A stretch of DNA of 20,603 nt from Acanthamoeba lenticulata (GCA_002179805.1 NAVB01000196.1:1-20603); one strand, 5' to 3'; positions 1 to 10,280 are shown, counted from the stretch's first letter. Notes: generated by a model not told the origin, from the sequence alone. Translations and numbers: made by a program.

Positions 1-3000
1 GGAGCTGCTTGGACTATTGGGCGCCGATTCGCTTGACTCGGAGACCTGCGCCTCGAAGCGGGCCCGGAGCTGCGTGATGTGGCCCTTCGGAATGCCAAGC
101 TTCTCGCTCGTCGCGTTAACGGCGGGGGCAGCCGCGGCCGCGGCCTTCTCGGCCTGGGCGCGGAGACGGTGCTGCTGGAGCTCGTGGACCTGCTGGGGAC
201 TGAGCGTCATCGTCTGGGCCTTGCGGCTCTCGAGCGCCGACGTGGCCTCGCCGGGGCTTGTTCCGACGCGGGGCCGCAGCACCTGCGCGCGACCGATGGT
301 GCCCAGAATCTCGCGACGGCTCTTGGCCTTTTCGTTCGGCAGCGGCGGTGACGGTGTCGACACTGACACAGGCGCGGGCGCGGGCGTGGATGTCTTGTCG
401 GCGCTTGGGGCCAGGGGTGGTGGAGGCGGTGTGGATCTGGACGTAGAACCCTCGCCCGTGGTCTCGCTCTCGCTCTCGGCCGCGGAAGAGGCCAGTCGTG
501 CCGCGTCAGCGTCGGCGTCAGCATCGGTGTCGCGAGGCGTCGGCGTGGGGGACGACACGGGCGTAAATGACCGGGACGACGTTGGAGAGACCACGGCGGA
601 TGGCGTCGCCTCCGGCGCGGGCGAGGACGCATTGGACGACGCCGATGCCGACGCCGACTTGCTTGTCTGGTCGTCCTCGACCGGGCGTGGGCTGGAGCCG
701 GGCGTGGCCGTGGACTTGTCGGCGGCCAGTGGAGAGGCGACGTCAGTGGCAGCAGAGGCCGTGGCGGTGACCGTGACAGTGGTGGCGGCGGCGGCAATGT
801 CGGCCTTGGCGCGCTCGTCGAGGCCCCAGGCGATCTTGGTGCGCGGGCCCATGGGGATGCCGAGCTCCTTGAACTGCTCGACCTTCATGAGCCGGAGGGC
901 CATCCAGTCGACCTCTTCGTTCTGGAAGACTTCGATGTACTTCTCGAGCCCGAGCTCGCGCAAGAACTCGTTCACCCGGGCGTCGCCCTCCTTCTTGGGC
1001 TGCTCCTGGTTGAGGCCCTTCTCCTCATCGGGCCGCACGATGCGGTCCTTGGCCCGCAAGCGCTTCTCGCCACCGCTGTCGCTGCGCTCGCTCTCTTCGC
1101 TGCCGGTCGTGGCGCTCGGCTTCTGCGGCTTCCCCTCGGCGCCGTCCTTCTTGCGCTTGTCCTTCTCGGGCTTGTCCTTGTGCTTGTCCTTCTTGCCCTT
1201 GCCCTTGCCAAGGCCGTCGCTCTTCTTGAGGGCCTTCTTCTCGCTGCGGCTGATCTTGTTCTTGTCGTGCTTGCTGCGGCCTTTTCCGCTGCCGCCGCCA
1301 CTGCTGCCGGGGCCCTCCGACCGCGAGTCCTCGTCGCTGGTCGTCGGGGCGCTGGCCGCCGCCAGGCGGGCCCGGGCGCCGCCCTCCTCGTCGCCTTCAC
1401 TCTCGGCCCGCCGGGGCGGGCGGACGACGATGTGACGGTCGAACGCGTCGGACTCGCCGTCGGAGCGCGGCCGCGGGCTCAGACCAGCCTTGACCTCGGC
1501 GGGCTCGCTCTTGGCCCGCCCCTTCTTGAGTTTGGTCTTCACCGCCTTCCCGCTGCTGCTGCCGGCGGCGCTCTTGGCCGTCAGCGCGGCGGCCGACGAC
1601 TTGGACAAAACACCGTAGGCCGATGAGGTGAGCGTGCGCGGGGACAAGACGGACGACGAGGACGAGGACGACGACGAGCAGGAGGGCGACGACGACAAGG
1701 CACTGCCGCGCCGATTGCTGGATGAAAGGACGGCTGGTGGGATGTTCTCAAGCGTCATCGATCGCTCGCGCCGCCCCGCCGCCGGTTGGTCAGCTTCCAC
1801 GCTCGGCTCATCGTCGCTCTTTACCGCCACACGCGCCTGTGTGATTGGAATGCCAAGCATGCACGGATCAGTTTCAAATTCCATTACAAGCACTGGTGCG
1901 AAGGGGCCTACCTTGCGAACGACGGGCCGATGGGAGCCGCCCAGATCAGATCCCGACCCGTTGGCAGAGCTGGGCTTGGGCCCGACGGCGGCCACAGCGT
2001 CGGACTTGAGCCCGCTGGTGTCGCGCCGGTAGATCATGGAGGACGACTTGTTCTTCTTGAGCTTTTTGTGCTTCTTCTCGCCGCCGTCGTCCTGGCCCTG
2101 GTTGGAGGAGGCCGTGTAGGCGGCAAAGTACTTTTCCTTGACCGCCCGCACGTCGAGCTTGACTCCGCCGCTCTTGGCCATTTTCTTGCCGAGCGGCTCC
2201 GGAGCCGCTGCTGATGAGACAGTCATCGTAGGAGGACTGCCTTTGAGCGGCTTCGCTGCTTCGTTCTTTTGCACTCCACCGCCGCTTCGCTCTTTGGCCG
2301 CCAAGAAGGTTAAGGACACCCCGGACGACGGGACGGCGGCGTAGCTCGAGATGGGCCGAGTGCGTCCCGGCGCGGGCAACGGTGACGAAGCAGCAGCGAG
2401 CGGAGATGATGCTGAGGTCGGTCGTCGAGCGTCGTCGGACGGCCGAGCCTCAGGGTCGCCATCGTCTAGCTTCGCCTTCGCTCTTAGGGCGCGCCGTCGC
2501 TTTCGTTCTTTGTCGCGCCGCTTGGTGAGCGGCGAGGCGGAGATGACGAGCAGCGTCTGGCCGCCCTTGGTGCTCTCCTCGCGCAGCAGCCGCCGGAAGG
2601 AGCCCGAGAACGACTTCTCCTTGTTGGCGCCGTCGCCCTTAGACGCCGCGAAGCCCATCCGAGCCCAGTCGCTGCAGCTCCCGCTGCTGAGGGCGCTGCT
2701 GCCCTCTTCCGTGGCCGTGCTCTCGCCGCTCTCGATGGCCAGCCCGGCGGCCTTGCGCATGGCGCGCAAGGAAATGGCCCGTTCTCGCAGTTCCCGCTCC
2801 TCCATTTCCTCAAGCTCCCACCCGCTCGACGAGGAGTCGTCGCTTCCTTCGTCATCCTCATCTTCTGCTTCTTCGGCCTCGCCCTTGGTGTCGCTCGTGC
2901 AACGCGTCGTTTTGTCGTCTTCGTTTTTGAGGCGTCGCTTTCGTTCCTCTTCTTCTCTGGCTTCACGTTCGCGTCGTTTTCGTTTTCGGCGTCGTATGTC

Positions 3001-3324
3001 CTTTCGCTGCTGGTGGCGTTGCCATCGCTCGCGTTGGGTACGCTCGTTTTCGTCCTCTATCCAGCTCAGGTCGATATTGCGTCCATACTCGTCCGATGAG
3101 GAGGTCGTGGTGGAAGAGGGAAGACTACCGCTTCCGCCCCCCTCATCATCATCTTCATCGACGGAGAGGTAGAGGCAATCTTTTCGTTCTCGCCAGATAT
3201 CACCCGTCACTGTATCCCCGAAATAATAAAAGAATTCGTCTTCATCCTTGTTGTTGCCCGCCCCGTATGACGAGAAGCGCCCTGTGAACGGGGATGGCCG
3301 GCTTCCGCCGGGCGCGCCCAACAT
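1..3324 (-). CDS. Large low-complexity SAM-domain protein, 3' end outside window
   Basis: A single minus-strand frame stays open from the ATG at 3324-3322 to the window edge, giving 1108 codons. An in-frame stop at 3348-3346 lies just upstream and supports this start. The protein is mostly charged, Ser/Pro/Ala-rich and probably disordered, with acidic runs near the N-terminus, a basic stretch around residues 90-125, and Lys-rich blocks before the only recognisable domain. That domain is a sterile alpha motif (SAM) at about residues 782-838, with VNEFLRELGLEKYIEVF, then WMALRLM, FKELGIPMGPRTKI and a closing WGLDER. SAM domains usually mediate protein-protein oligomerisation or, less often, RNA or lipid binding. 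After it come Ser/Thr/Pro-rich linkers, a Gln-rich helical segment and a second LGIP-containing segment near residue 1090. The full function is unknown; the missing C-terminus could carry an enzymatic or signalling domain. A 3.3 kb stretch without an obvious intron is unusual here, so hidden in-frame introns are possible. Confidence 0.75.
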   Translation of the reverse strand, partial: MLGAPGGSRPSPFTGRFSSYGAGNNKDEDEFFYYFGDTVTGDIWRERKDCLYLSVDEDDDEGGGSGSLPSSTTTSSSDEYGRNIDLSWIEDENERTQRERWQRHQQRKDIRRRKRKRREREAREEEERKRRLKNEDDKTTRCTSDTKGEAEEAEDEDDEGSDDSSSSGWELEEMEERELRERAISLRAMRKAAGLAIESGESTATEEGSSALSSGSCSDWARMGFAASKGDGANKEKSFSGSFRRLLREESTKGGQTLLVISASPLTKRRDKERKRRRALRAKAKLDDGDPEARPSDDARRPTSASSPLAAASSPLPAPGRTRPISSYAAVPSSGVSLTFLAAKERSGGGVQKNEAAKPLKGSPPTMTVSSAAAPEPLGKKMAKSGGVKLDVRAVKEKYFAAYTASSNQGQDDGGEKKHKKLKKNKSSSMIYRRDTSGLKSDAVAAVGPKPSSANGSGSDLGGSHRPVVRKVGPFAPVLVMEFETDPCMLGIPITQARVAVKSDDEPSVEADQPAAGRRERSMTLENIPPAVLSSSNRRGSALSSSPSCSSSSSSSSSVLSPRTLTSSAYGVLSKSSAAALTAKSAAGSSSGKAVKTKLKKGRAKSEPAEVKAGLSPRPRSDGESDAFDRHIVVRPPRRAESEGDEEGGARARLAAASAPTTSDEDSRSEGPGSSGGGSGKGRSKHDKNKISRSEKKALKKSDGLGKGKGKKDKHKDKPEKDKRKKDGAEGKPQKPSATTGSEESERSDSGGEKRLRAKDRIVRPDEEKGLNQEQPKKEGDARVNEFLRELGLEKYIEVFQNEEVDWMALRLMKVEQFKELGIPMGPRTKIAWGLDERAKADIAAAATTVTVTATASAATDVASPLAADKSTATPGSSPRPVEDDQTSKSASASASSNASSPAPEATPSAVVSPTSSRSFTPVSSPTPTPRDTDADADADAARLASSAAESESETTGEGSTSRSTPPPPPLAPSADKTSTPAPAPVSVSTPSPPLPNEKAKSRREILGTIGRAQVLRPRVGTSPGEATSALESRKAQTMTLSPQQVHELQQHRLRAQAEKAAAAAAPAVNATSEKLGIPKGHITQLRARFEAQVSESSESAPNSPSSS

Positions 3325-3659
3325 AGATGAGGAGGGGGACTCAGTTCAACTGATCCAACGCCTTCCTTCGTTCTTCTTGTTCTAACTGCTTTTTATTTCC
3401 CGCGTTGCCGATCACGGTTGCACTACACTCAGTGGTTACCAACGGCATCTCCGTGCTGGCGCACTGGTATGAGGTTGGCGAACCTTCATCGGCAAGTCTA
3501 GGGTCGTCTTGTACGGGCCACCACCTACCTGTACCGACAGCCGGCGATACCGACCTGTACGTCAGAAACGCTCTTTTCGTGGCCACGAGCGAGGCAGAGG
3601 AGGAAAAAAAAAGAGAAGACGAAGAAACAAAGAAGTTCTTCTTTTGATCGCACCGGCTT
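3325..3659. other. Intergenic region between divergent genes
   Basis: This 335-base gap separates the starts of the minus-strand SAM gene and the plus-strand Zn2Cys6 gene, so it must hold both promoters. It is less GC-rich than the coding DNA and has a purine-rich stretch at about 3595-3640 just before the plus-strand start. A 13-bp palindrome sits next to the SAM gene start (listed separately). Short open frames occur on both strands, but none resembles a known protein. No clear TATA box or RNA gene was seen. Confidence 0.5.
3341..3353. promoter_or_regulatory. 13-bp palindrome TCAGTTCAACTGA upstream of SAM gene
   Basis: The perfect palindrome (6-bp arms around one central C) lies 16 bases upstream of the minus-strand ATG at 3324. 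The same 13 bases plus a following T recur at 15147-15160, upstream of the Raptor start. Each half contains AACTG, the core bound by many Myb-type factors. Its place suggests a core-promoter or operator element, but that is inference. Confidence 0.3.
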
Positions 3660-5321
3660 ATGTGGAGTCTGCGCGGACGTCCTTGTGCCACCTGCCAAGC
3701 GCGACATGTGGCGTGTGATCGCGGTCGGCCTTGCACGCGCTGCGTCGAGGCAGGTGAAGGGGACCGATGCACCGATCCACCGCAAGGGCCACGCAAAAGG
3801 GGACGCCCTCCACTTGCTCCTGCCTTGACTCCCTCTTCCTCTTCCTCTGCACCTCCCCCTGTCGCCTCGCTGCCTCTAGGCACGGGGGCACTTCCCCCGT
3901 GGGTAATGTCTGCACTGCCGCCACAGCAGCTCAGCGGGCCCCGACCCGCGAAGCTGGCCCGCCCGCAGCAGAGCCACGACGCCCACTCGACCGCCGATGC
4001 GTACCACCGGTCGCCCGCGAGCAACCAAGACGGGGACGAGAGACCATCGCCTACCGCGTCTACGCCGAGGGAGGGCGCACCGCAAGACAGCGTGCTTCAG
4101 CAGATTCTGTTGGAGCTACGCGAGCTGCGCGGGGACTGCGCCAGCCTCGGGCGGCAGATGACGCACCTGATGGAGCGACAGGTCGCCCTGGAACACAAGA
4201 TGGACCGCCTCGCGCCTGCGGCCACCACGACGGCGACGACGACGGCAACGCCTGCAGCGCACTCCACTTCCAGAAACTCCACAACATCGACCGCGCCAGC
4301 TGTCTCCACAGAGGCGCTCGTCTGGCAGACCAACGGCCGCCGTTGCCTTCCGGCTACGGCCGGGAGCAGCTTCCTACGGCCGCCAACGCCAATGGACGGG
4401 GCCTCGAGGCGACCGTTCATCAGCTTCAACATGCCGCAATCCACTCGCTTCTTCAGTAGCGCGTTTCAGGCGCACCTCGATTCTTTGACGAAACGGTCCC
4501 AGTCGGCCTTGCTCGCAGCTCCGCTCGGCCAGCCAAGCAAGAGCCAGCCGGTCCTGTTGGCGCCGCTCGACTACCAGCCGCCCCTGGACCTCAGGCAAAT
4601 CAGCGCGGTGGCGATCCTGCCGTCGGCCAACCTGCTCGGGTCCTACGAGCGGCCGTGGATGATCGAGCGCATGATTCCGTCGACCCAAGCCTACCTCCCC
4701 AAGCACCAGTTCCCGGTTCCGGGCTTCAACTCGACGTTTGCCCGCCAGAGAAAGCCTATTCTGGTCGCCGCCGACGAGCAGTTCCGCCAACTCTTCAAGT
4801 ACTCGTGGGTTCGTGCTAAGGAGAAACCTCAACCCATGTGAGACCAATGGGCGACCGTCACTAACACGATATTCTCATTGTTGTTGTTATCATTAAAGGA
4901 CGAGCTGAGGGACATCAACACGTTCCATCTGTATCCGCCGCACATGCACGAGACGCTGAGCCTGTGGTTCCGGGAGTGGGACAAGCTGGAGCCCGAGGCG
5001 ATGAGTGGCGTGTACGTGGTGACGTGTCCCATGCTCGACCGCGAGGGCCGCATGGTGCATACGCTCACCCGATCGCAAGCCTTTTACGATGTGAACGGCG
5101 AGTACTCGTGGAGCATCACCATCGTGGATGGCTGGCAGTATGATGAGGAACAGCCTTCCACCGCACCACCATCGCCGTCCCCATCGCCGGCGCCTCACAG
5201 CAGCGCCTCTCAGCCACAACACTACCAACAACAACAACAGCAATACGATCTTTTTGGTGGGGACGAGGATCGACACGAGGAGCCCTTGGTCGATATCTGG
5301 ACACAGCTTCTGACCAACTAA
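3660..5321 (+). CDS. Zn(2)-Cys(6) binuclear cluster and PAS domain transcription factor
   Basis: Proposed exons are 3660-4808 and 4899-5321, giving 523 residues. An in-frame stop at 3645-3647 fixes the start. Residues 9-37 hold a full fungal-type zinc cluster, Cys9-X2-Cys12-X6-Cys19-X5-Cys25-X2-Cys28-X8-Cys37, which binds two zinc ions and DNA. An AT-hook-like RKRGRPP follows at 45-51, then a Ser/Pro linker and a Leu-rich helical segment at about 140-180, probably a dimerising coiled coil. About residues 361-455 look like a PAS domain; the junction FKYSW-DELRD restores the usual YSxxEL motif. This order resembles the ERT1/AcuK regulators of gluconeogenesis, but the target is unknown. The C-terminal tail has a short poly-Gln run. 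The donor at 4809 (GTTCGT) is needed for frame; the better-looking GTGAGA at 4838 would give an immediate stop. The gene is head to head with the SAM gene. Confidence 0.85.
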
Positions 5322-5338
5322 CAACCCGGCAGTATGAG

Positions 5339-5344
5339 AATAAA
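5339..5344 (+). terminator. Possible poly(A) signal AATAAA
   Basis: The hexamer lies 17 bases after the stop codon of the Zn2Cys6 gene, in an A-rich stretch, and 135 bases before the next start. It fits a short 3' UTR. The same hexamer can occur by chance in A-rich spacers. Confidence 0.3.
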
Positions 5345-5479
5345 AACAAAGAGAGGAAAGAAAAGAAAGGAAATGCGGAGATTGCAGTTAGGTCCGTGGC
5401 GGGAGTGGACCACGTTGCGAACGGAGAGGAGAAGCGTCAGCTCCCTGACCAGTCGGCTCGACGGTGGAAGTGTGGTGAA

Positions 5480-7477
5480 ATGGCGTTCGCTTGGGCCAAG
5501 ATCGCCGGTTTAGTGGCGTTTGCAGCTATCGCACTCCATCTCTACTTTGCAGACCGATCCTCCTTCCTTCCCCAGACGACTGAACCTCGATTTATTGGTC
5601 CCCATGCGCGTGAAGCGGGCTTGCTGGCCGCCCTACAGCGAGCCCTCAAGACGGGCCATCCACAACCTCTTTTCATAGGTCAGACCTCATGTTATTCAAT
5701 TCCTGTTCAGTGACATCCATTCACTTGACTTCACACTTTAGGACTGGCCTACAACACCAATCTCGACTTGGTGGTCGATGCGCTGGAAGTGGCTCATGGG
5801 CTCGGGCTCACGCCACCACCAGGCCCAACGCAGTCCCACGCCATCATCAACTCGGCTCTGTACGCTCCACCCCTAATACGCCACCCCCTTAGTTACGCAC
5901 CTGACGTGTCCGCGGGACTTCCTCTCCCAGCGAGCTGCGCGAGACGTTCGGCCACTTCTTTAGTCAAGGCAGTGCCGCGGAGCGCTACATTGCCGACGTG
6001 CCGCTCTTTGACCAGCTCGTGGCCACCGCTGCAGCCCAGCCATCGGCTGTGTACTCGACCGGTGGCAACGCCGCCCTCATGGCCAACCGCCTGGCCGAGC
6101 TCGGGAGCGAGGTGTTCCTGGGCGGGCCCATTGGGCCGCGGCTGGCGCAGCTGCTCCACCCAAGCATTCAGCACACGGGCGGCGAGGGCACCAAGGACGA
6201 GGTCCACCTCATCCTCGAGTACGCGCGCGGGGCCCAGTGGGGCCACCTGATGTCGCCCCGGGCCAACCGCTTCATCGCCGTGCATGACGAGACCAACTCC
6301 CAGCTGCGGGCCCTCGAGGCCTTTCACGAGTCGATGGAGCTCTTTGAGCCCAACCTCGTCATCCTCGCTGGTAACGCCCCTTTCGCTGCCAAACATGCCT
6401 GGTAATCGGCTCACGCCCGTTCACCACACGCAAGGCTTGCACCTGCTCGAGGGCCAGTCAGACGAGGTCAGGGGCGAGCGGGTGGCGGCGGTCAGGCGCG
6501 CCGTGGAGGCTACCGACTACAAGACCGACGTGCACTTTGAGCTGGCCTCCATCGCCGACGATGACCTCCTGTGGCTCGTCGCCACAAAGCTGGTTGGCCA
6601 TGTCGACTCGCTGGTGAGTGCCCCATGCCGCGGCCTTGTTAGTGTTACTGCACCTCTCACGCCGGTTGGGGCTGGCCACAGGGTCTCAACGAGCAGGAGC
6701 TCGGGTCGCTGGTGCAGAGCCTGCGCAGAAGCGACAGGTGCTCGAGCGAGTGCCAGGCCCGCATCGCGGAGCTGGGGCTGGGCGCGTTTACCGCCCCGAG
6801 TGTTCACGCGGTGACCGATGCCCTCAAGCTTGTCTTCCAAGTGCTGGACCACAAGGACCCTCAGCAGCGGCTTCTCACGCGCATCCACTTTCACTACCTC
6901 GTACGCGGCTGCAGTACAACAACAATACAACTTGCCCAGTTCCTCGTCAGCTCACACCACATGTGCAGAGCTTCCATGTTGTGGCCGAACGACGGGTGGC
7001 CTCGACGAGCAGCTCGCGGTGGCGGCGCTGGGGCACGGGCTCCACGTCGGTCGTGAGCGGAAGCCTGGGTGGCACCGCCCGTGCCTGCGGAGACGGCAAG
7101 TGGGAGGTGGCGCCTAGCGAGGTCGAGGTGCGACTGCTGCAGGAGACCCTGCCCAAGTCGCACCGCGCCGAGCGGAACGCCGACGTGATCATCAATCCAC
7201 AGCTGCCTGTCACCGTCTGGGAGGAGGGCGACATCGTCTACTACTTGGCCCCGGTGCTCGTGTGCAAGCGACCTACGCGGACCGTACGCCCCCCTCGTGT
7301 CTTGGTCTCTGGTCGTGCATGGGGCAAGAATGACCAACGTGCCTTTAATTTTTATTGCACCAGGTGGGCCTGGGAGACGTCATCTCTTCGACCGGGTTGG
7401 CCTACGCACTGCAAATGAACGCCACAACTACCCAACGGCCGTCGCTTCCTTTCCGTCCTCTGCAGCCCAGCAAGTAA
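5480..7477 (+). CDS. ADPGK: ADP-dependent glucokinase
   Basis: The enzyme phosphorylates glucose to glucose 6-phosphate using ADP rather than ATP; animal forms are ER-associated. Proposed exons are 5480-5678, 5742-5859, 5931-6370, 6435-6613, 6682-6900, 6969-7283 and 7364-7477, coding for 527 residues, close to the animal length of about 500. The start is the first ATG in frame and is followed by a hydrophobic segment (residues 4-24) that looks like a signal anchor. Family features in order: FIGLAYNTNLDLVVDAL at the start of the ribokinase-like fold, the glycine pair of STGGNAALMANRLAELG (residues 150-151), LILAGLHLLEGQ, HFELAS near 286, LTRIHFHYL, and the catalytic VGLGD with Asp495 as the base. 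About residues 415-440 read oddly in this frame, while another frame gives a better family match (see findings). Phases agree at all six junctions. Confidence 0.93.
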
Positions 7478-7578
7478 CGCAAAAACAGACGTAAAAATCA
7501 TTCAAAAAAAAAAAAACAACAAGAAAACCAATAGAACACGCAAACACCTATCCTTCTGTTCACGCCCCAAGCAAGATC

Positions 7579-9507
7579 ATGATTGCCATCGCGTGGATCA
7601 TCTTTGCTGCTGTCCTTTTGGTTTGTCTTTCTTTTGGCTTTCTTTAGACGGGTGAATGCATTTATTCACCGTCACGGTTGCTTGTTCAGGGCATTCTCAT
7701 TTTCAACTATGGCATTGTTTGGTACTTGTCCAACCCCAAGCTCAATCGTGCTCGCGAGGAAAGATCAGACTCGCGTTGGCCCAAGTTTGTGACTGTGCTG
7801 GGGCTCTGCCTTATCATGTTCTGCCTGGGTCTCATCCCTGTGGACATTTACGCCGTTTCCGACACGAACCTGTCTGCAGACACCAAGACCGCCATGATTG
7901 ATGTCATCCAGGTCTTGTACTACGGTATGCAGAGCTGGCTTCTCGCTTTATTGCTTTCCTCGCTGCTCACGCATTATGGATTGTGTCGGCAGTGTTGTAT
8001 GGCTGCATTCTGGGTTTCATCTTTGTGTTGATCCCTTTCACCTACTTCTTCTACGAGGCCTTCGGCGAGAATGTGGGCTTCTGCCGACGCTTGTATGCGG
8101 GCTGCAAGTACACCATAATCTTGGTGATCGCGGTCGCTATAATCCTTGTGATTGGCCTGTTCGTGCAAGGCGGCTCGCCCTCGACTGAGGACAAGGACTA
8201 CAAGAAGTACGTCGAGAAGATCATCGATACTGAGAACCGTACGGCTGTGCCCTCATTTTTCCTTGTCGTCTCTGCGTCGTATGATGACCACTTTTGGTGC
8301 TCACTCTTGAGTCCTCCACCTCGATCATGGTATATGTAGGTGGCGAGGCGGTGATGAACTTTGCCTTTGCGTGCGCGGGTCTCCTGGGCCTCGTGACTTG
8401 GCTTATCTACACGGGCTTTGGTTTTGCGTCGTTCCCGGTGGGCTTTATGAAGGGCTCCAAGGATGTCTCCGAGGAAGCCAACGAAGTTGAAGCCGACCTT
8501 GTTGTCACCCAGGAGCGGCGTCGGGCGCTTCAGTCCAAGTACATGGGCGCTGGCGCCGTCATGTCGCGCCGCGACGAGAGAACTCTCTCGCCGCTCATCG
8601 ACAAGGAGCGCAAGCTGCGCGCCCACGCCGAGCAGCTCCGTACATCGAGCAAAGGTGCGTGGATCTTATTTCTCCTCCGAGAGACTCTGAGTCCATGAGA
8701 TCTCGTTTCTCATGGCTTGCTTGTTGCAACGACAGGCTGCGCCAAGCTTTACGCGTGCCTGCGTCCGTTCTTCTTCTTGTTTGGCTTCTTCTTCTTCGTG
8801 GTGACGGTGGTGCTGCTGGTGTCGATGGTGCTGACCAACATCGACAAGCTCCTCAACTCGGAGTGCGGCCTTTCGTGCGGCTACGTGCTCACCCGCCCCA
8901 AGAAGTGGAACCCGCTCGACGCCTTCTTGGTCATCATCTCCAAGTATTTCCCGATGGACTACGTCGTGGTCGGTTCCGTGGTAGTGTACATCTTCTTCGC
9001 CACGCTTTCGGGCGTCATGGCCATTGGCGTCCGCGCCCTGTGGATCACCCTCTACCACGTCAAGGCCCGCGCCACCTCGCCCCAGGGCCTGCTCCTGGCG
9101 ACTCTCATCATGATGCTCTCCCTCGTGGCCTTCAACCTGGAGATCCTCACGCTCTTCCCGCAGTACGCCTCCTTTGGCTCGCAGACCTACAAGGATGAGA
9201 GCGGCGCCGTACGTTTCTCTTCTCGTCTTTTTGTTTTCGTCCCTTCTCGTCCAATAGTAATCATCAAAATCAAACAATGCAGGAACAAGAGTGCTCGTTG
9301 GCGGCGCCGCCCGAGCTGTGCCAGATGACGGTGATCGGAACCATCATCCACCGCATCTTCATGAGGATGCCCTTCTTCGGGATTATCTGCTACTTTGCTA
9401 CGTGGGCCTTTGTCGGCTTCGCGTCGCTTTCGCTCCTCATCGCCGCCCTCCGCAGCCGCCAGTCCAACCTGAACCCTACTGACGAGGATCCCGACTGGGA
9501 CTTCTAA
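7579..9507 (+). CDS. LMBRD1: LMBD1/LMBRD1-type lysosomal cobalamin transport protein
   Basis: Human LMBD1 sits in the lysosomal membrane, works with ABCD4 and is needed to export vitamin B12 to the cytosol. Proposed exons are 7579-7620, 7690-7924, 7993-8238, 8340-8654, 8736-9208 and 9283-9507, giving 511 residues against about 540 in human. Nine hydrophobic segments are visible, matching the family's nine spans. Diagnostic stretches are VLIPFTYFFYE, FASFPVGFMKG at the start of the large cytosolic loop, a charged loop of about 70 residues, MVLTNIDKLLNSECG, NPLDAFLVIISKYFPMDY, ATLSGVMAIGV and FPQYASFGSQ. The first exon codes for only 14 residues; its donor GTTTGT is weak, but the join keeps phase and extends the first membrane span. 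A related LMBR1-family receptor role cannot be excluded, but the loop motifs favour LMBD1. It lies 101 bases after ADPGK. Confidence 0.92.
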
Positions 9508-9717
9508 TCGTGGCGCTCTTCCACACACGACGGGACCACACCTCCACACTCCTCTCACCTTCATTACCCATGGATGTTTTCCCGTCGCTGGCCGCCCAAC
9601 AAACGCGTTTGTACATACCACACACAACTCTCTTCGGCTGTATGAAACGGAGCGGGGGCACCAAGTGTGGAATGGGGAGAGGGTAAAGAAGAGCGCCAAC
9701 AATGAACACAAGATGGT

Positions 9718-10244
9718 TTAGTCAACGACGAGCTCATCAATACTCCAGTCCTCGAAACTGCCATCTGGCAAGTAGCGTCGGATGATGATAGGAATTTTAC
9801 GTTCGCGCAGTTCTTTCTGCGCGATTTCAAGAGGATCGGTCTCGCCCTCCAATTCCACCATGATGGGCGCATTCATACTGTAAATAAATGAAAATTAATT
9901 CGACCAGATTATGTGGCAAAAAAACGAGAAATGGATACCTGATTTGCAAGGCACGGGTGCCGAGCACTCGGGCACGTTCATACTTGGTCATGTAGCGAGT
10001 AGTCTTGCGCTCCTTGGGTGCTTCCACCCGCTCGCCGGCTGGCAAGGCCTGGAATCCCTCCTCCTGCCCGCACAATATTCTACAAGTGAGAATAGTGGTT
10101 CGCGCAAATCTGCGGAGCCAGCTGTACCCTTTGCTCATCCTGATCGACCTCCATCTTTTGAAACTCAAAAATAAATCTTGAGTTATCGGGCTTGCAAAAG
10201 AAAACCTTTAATTTCACTGTTCCCGGGCAGGCGGCAGTCGACAT
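9718..10244 (-). CDS. RPB6: RNA polymerases I, II and III shared subunit RPB6 (RPABC2)
   Basis: RPB6 is shared by all three nuclear RNA polymerases and helps clamp the largest subunit. Minus-strand exons are 10128 and up (start below), 9939-10063 and 9718-9877. The conserved core is unmistakable: [20 protein letters not shown], then across the second junction [18 protein letters not shown], then [18 protein letters not shown] and DELVVD at the end. Phases match at both introns (64 and 61 nt). Two starts are possible. ATG at 10154 gives 103 residues with a short acidic tail (MEVDQDEQR). ATG at 10244, in the same open frame, gives 133 residues and adds a segment predicted to be strand-rich ([19 protein letters not shown]). 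Animal RPB6 has about 127 residues with a long acidic tail, so length does not decide. The gene is tail to tail with LMBRD1 and head to head with FUT8. Confidence 0.94.
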
Positions 10245-10280
10245 ATTTTTCACCACACAAGTGCCGGTCAATCGAACGAA

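Noticed and set aside
17..1435. A 472-codon plus-strand open frame opposite the SAM gene
   Set aside because: It lies antisense to the SAM coding frame and has Arg/Ser/Leu-rich composition typical of the shadow of GC-rich coding DNA. The minus frame has a real domain; this one has none.
3341..4024. A 227-codon minus-strand open frame
   Set aside because: It overlaps the zinc-cluster exon in antisense and has no domain. The plus frame contains the six spaced cysteines.
4838..4898. GTGAGA donor for the zinc-cluster gene intron
   Set aside because: It looks like a better splice site than the one chosen, but joining it to the only acceptor gives a stop within three codons and breaks the PAS motif.
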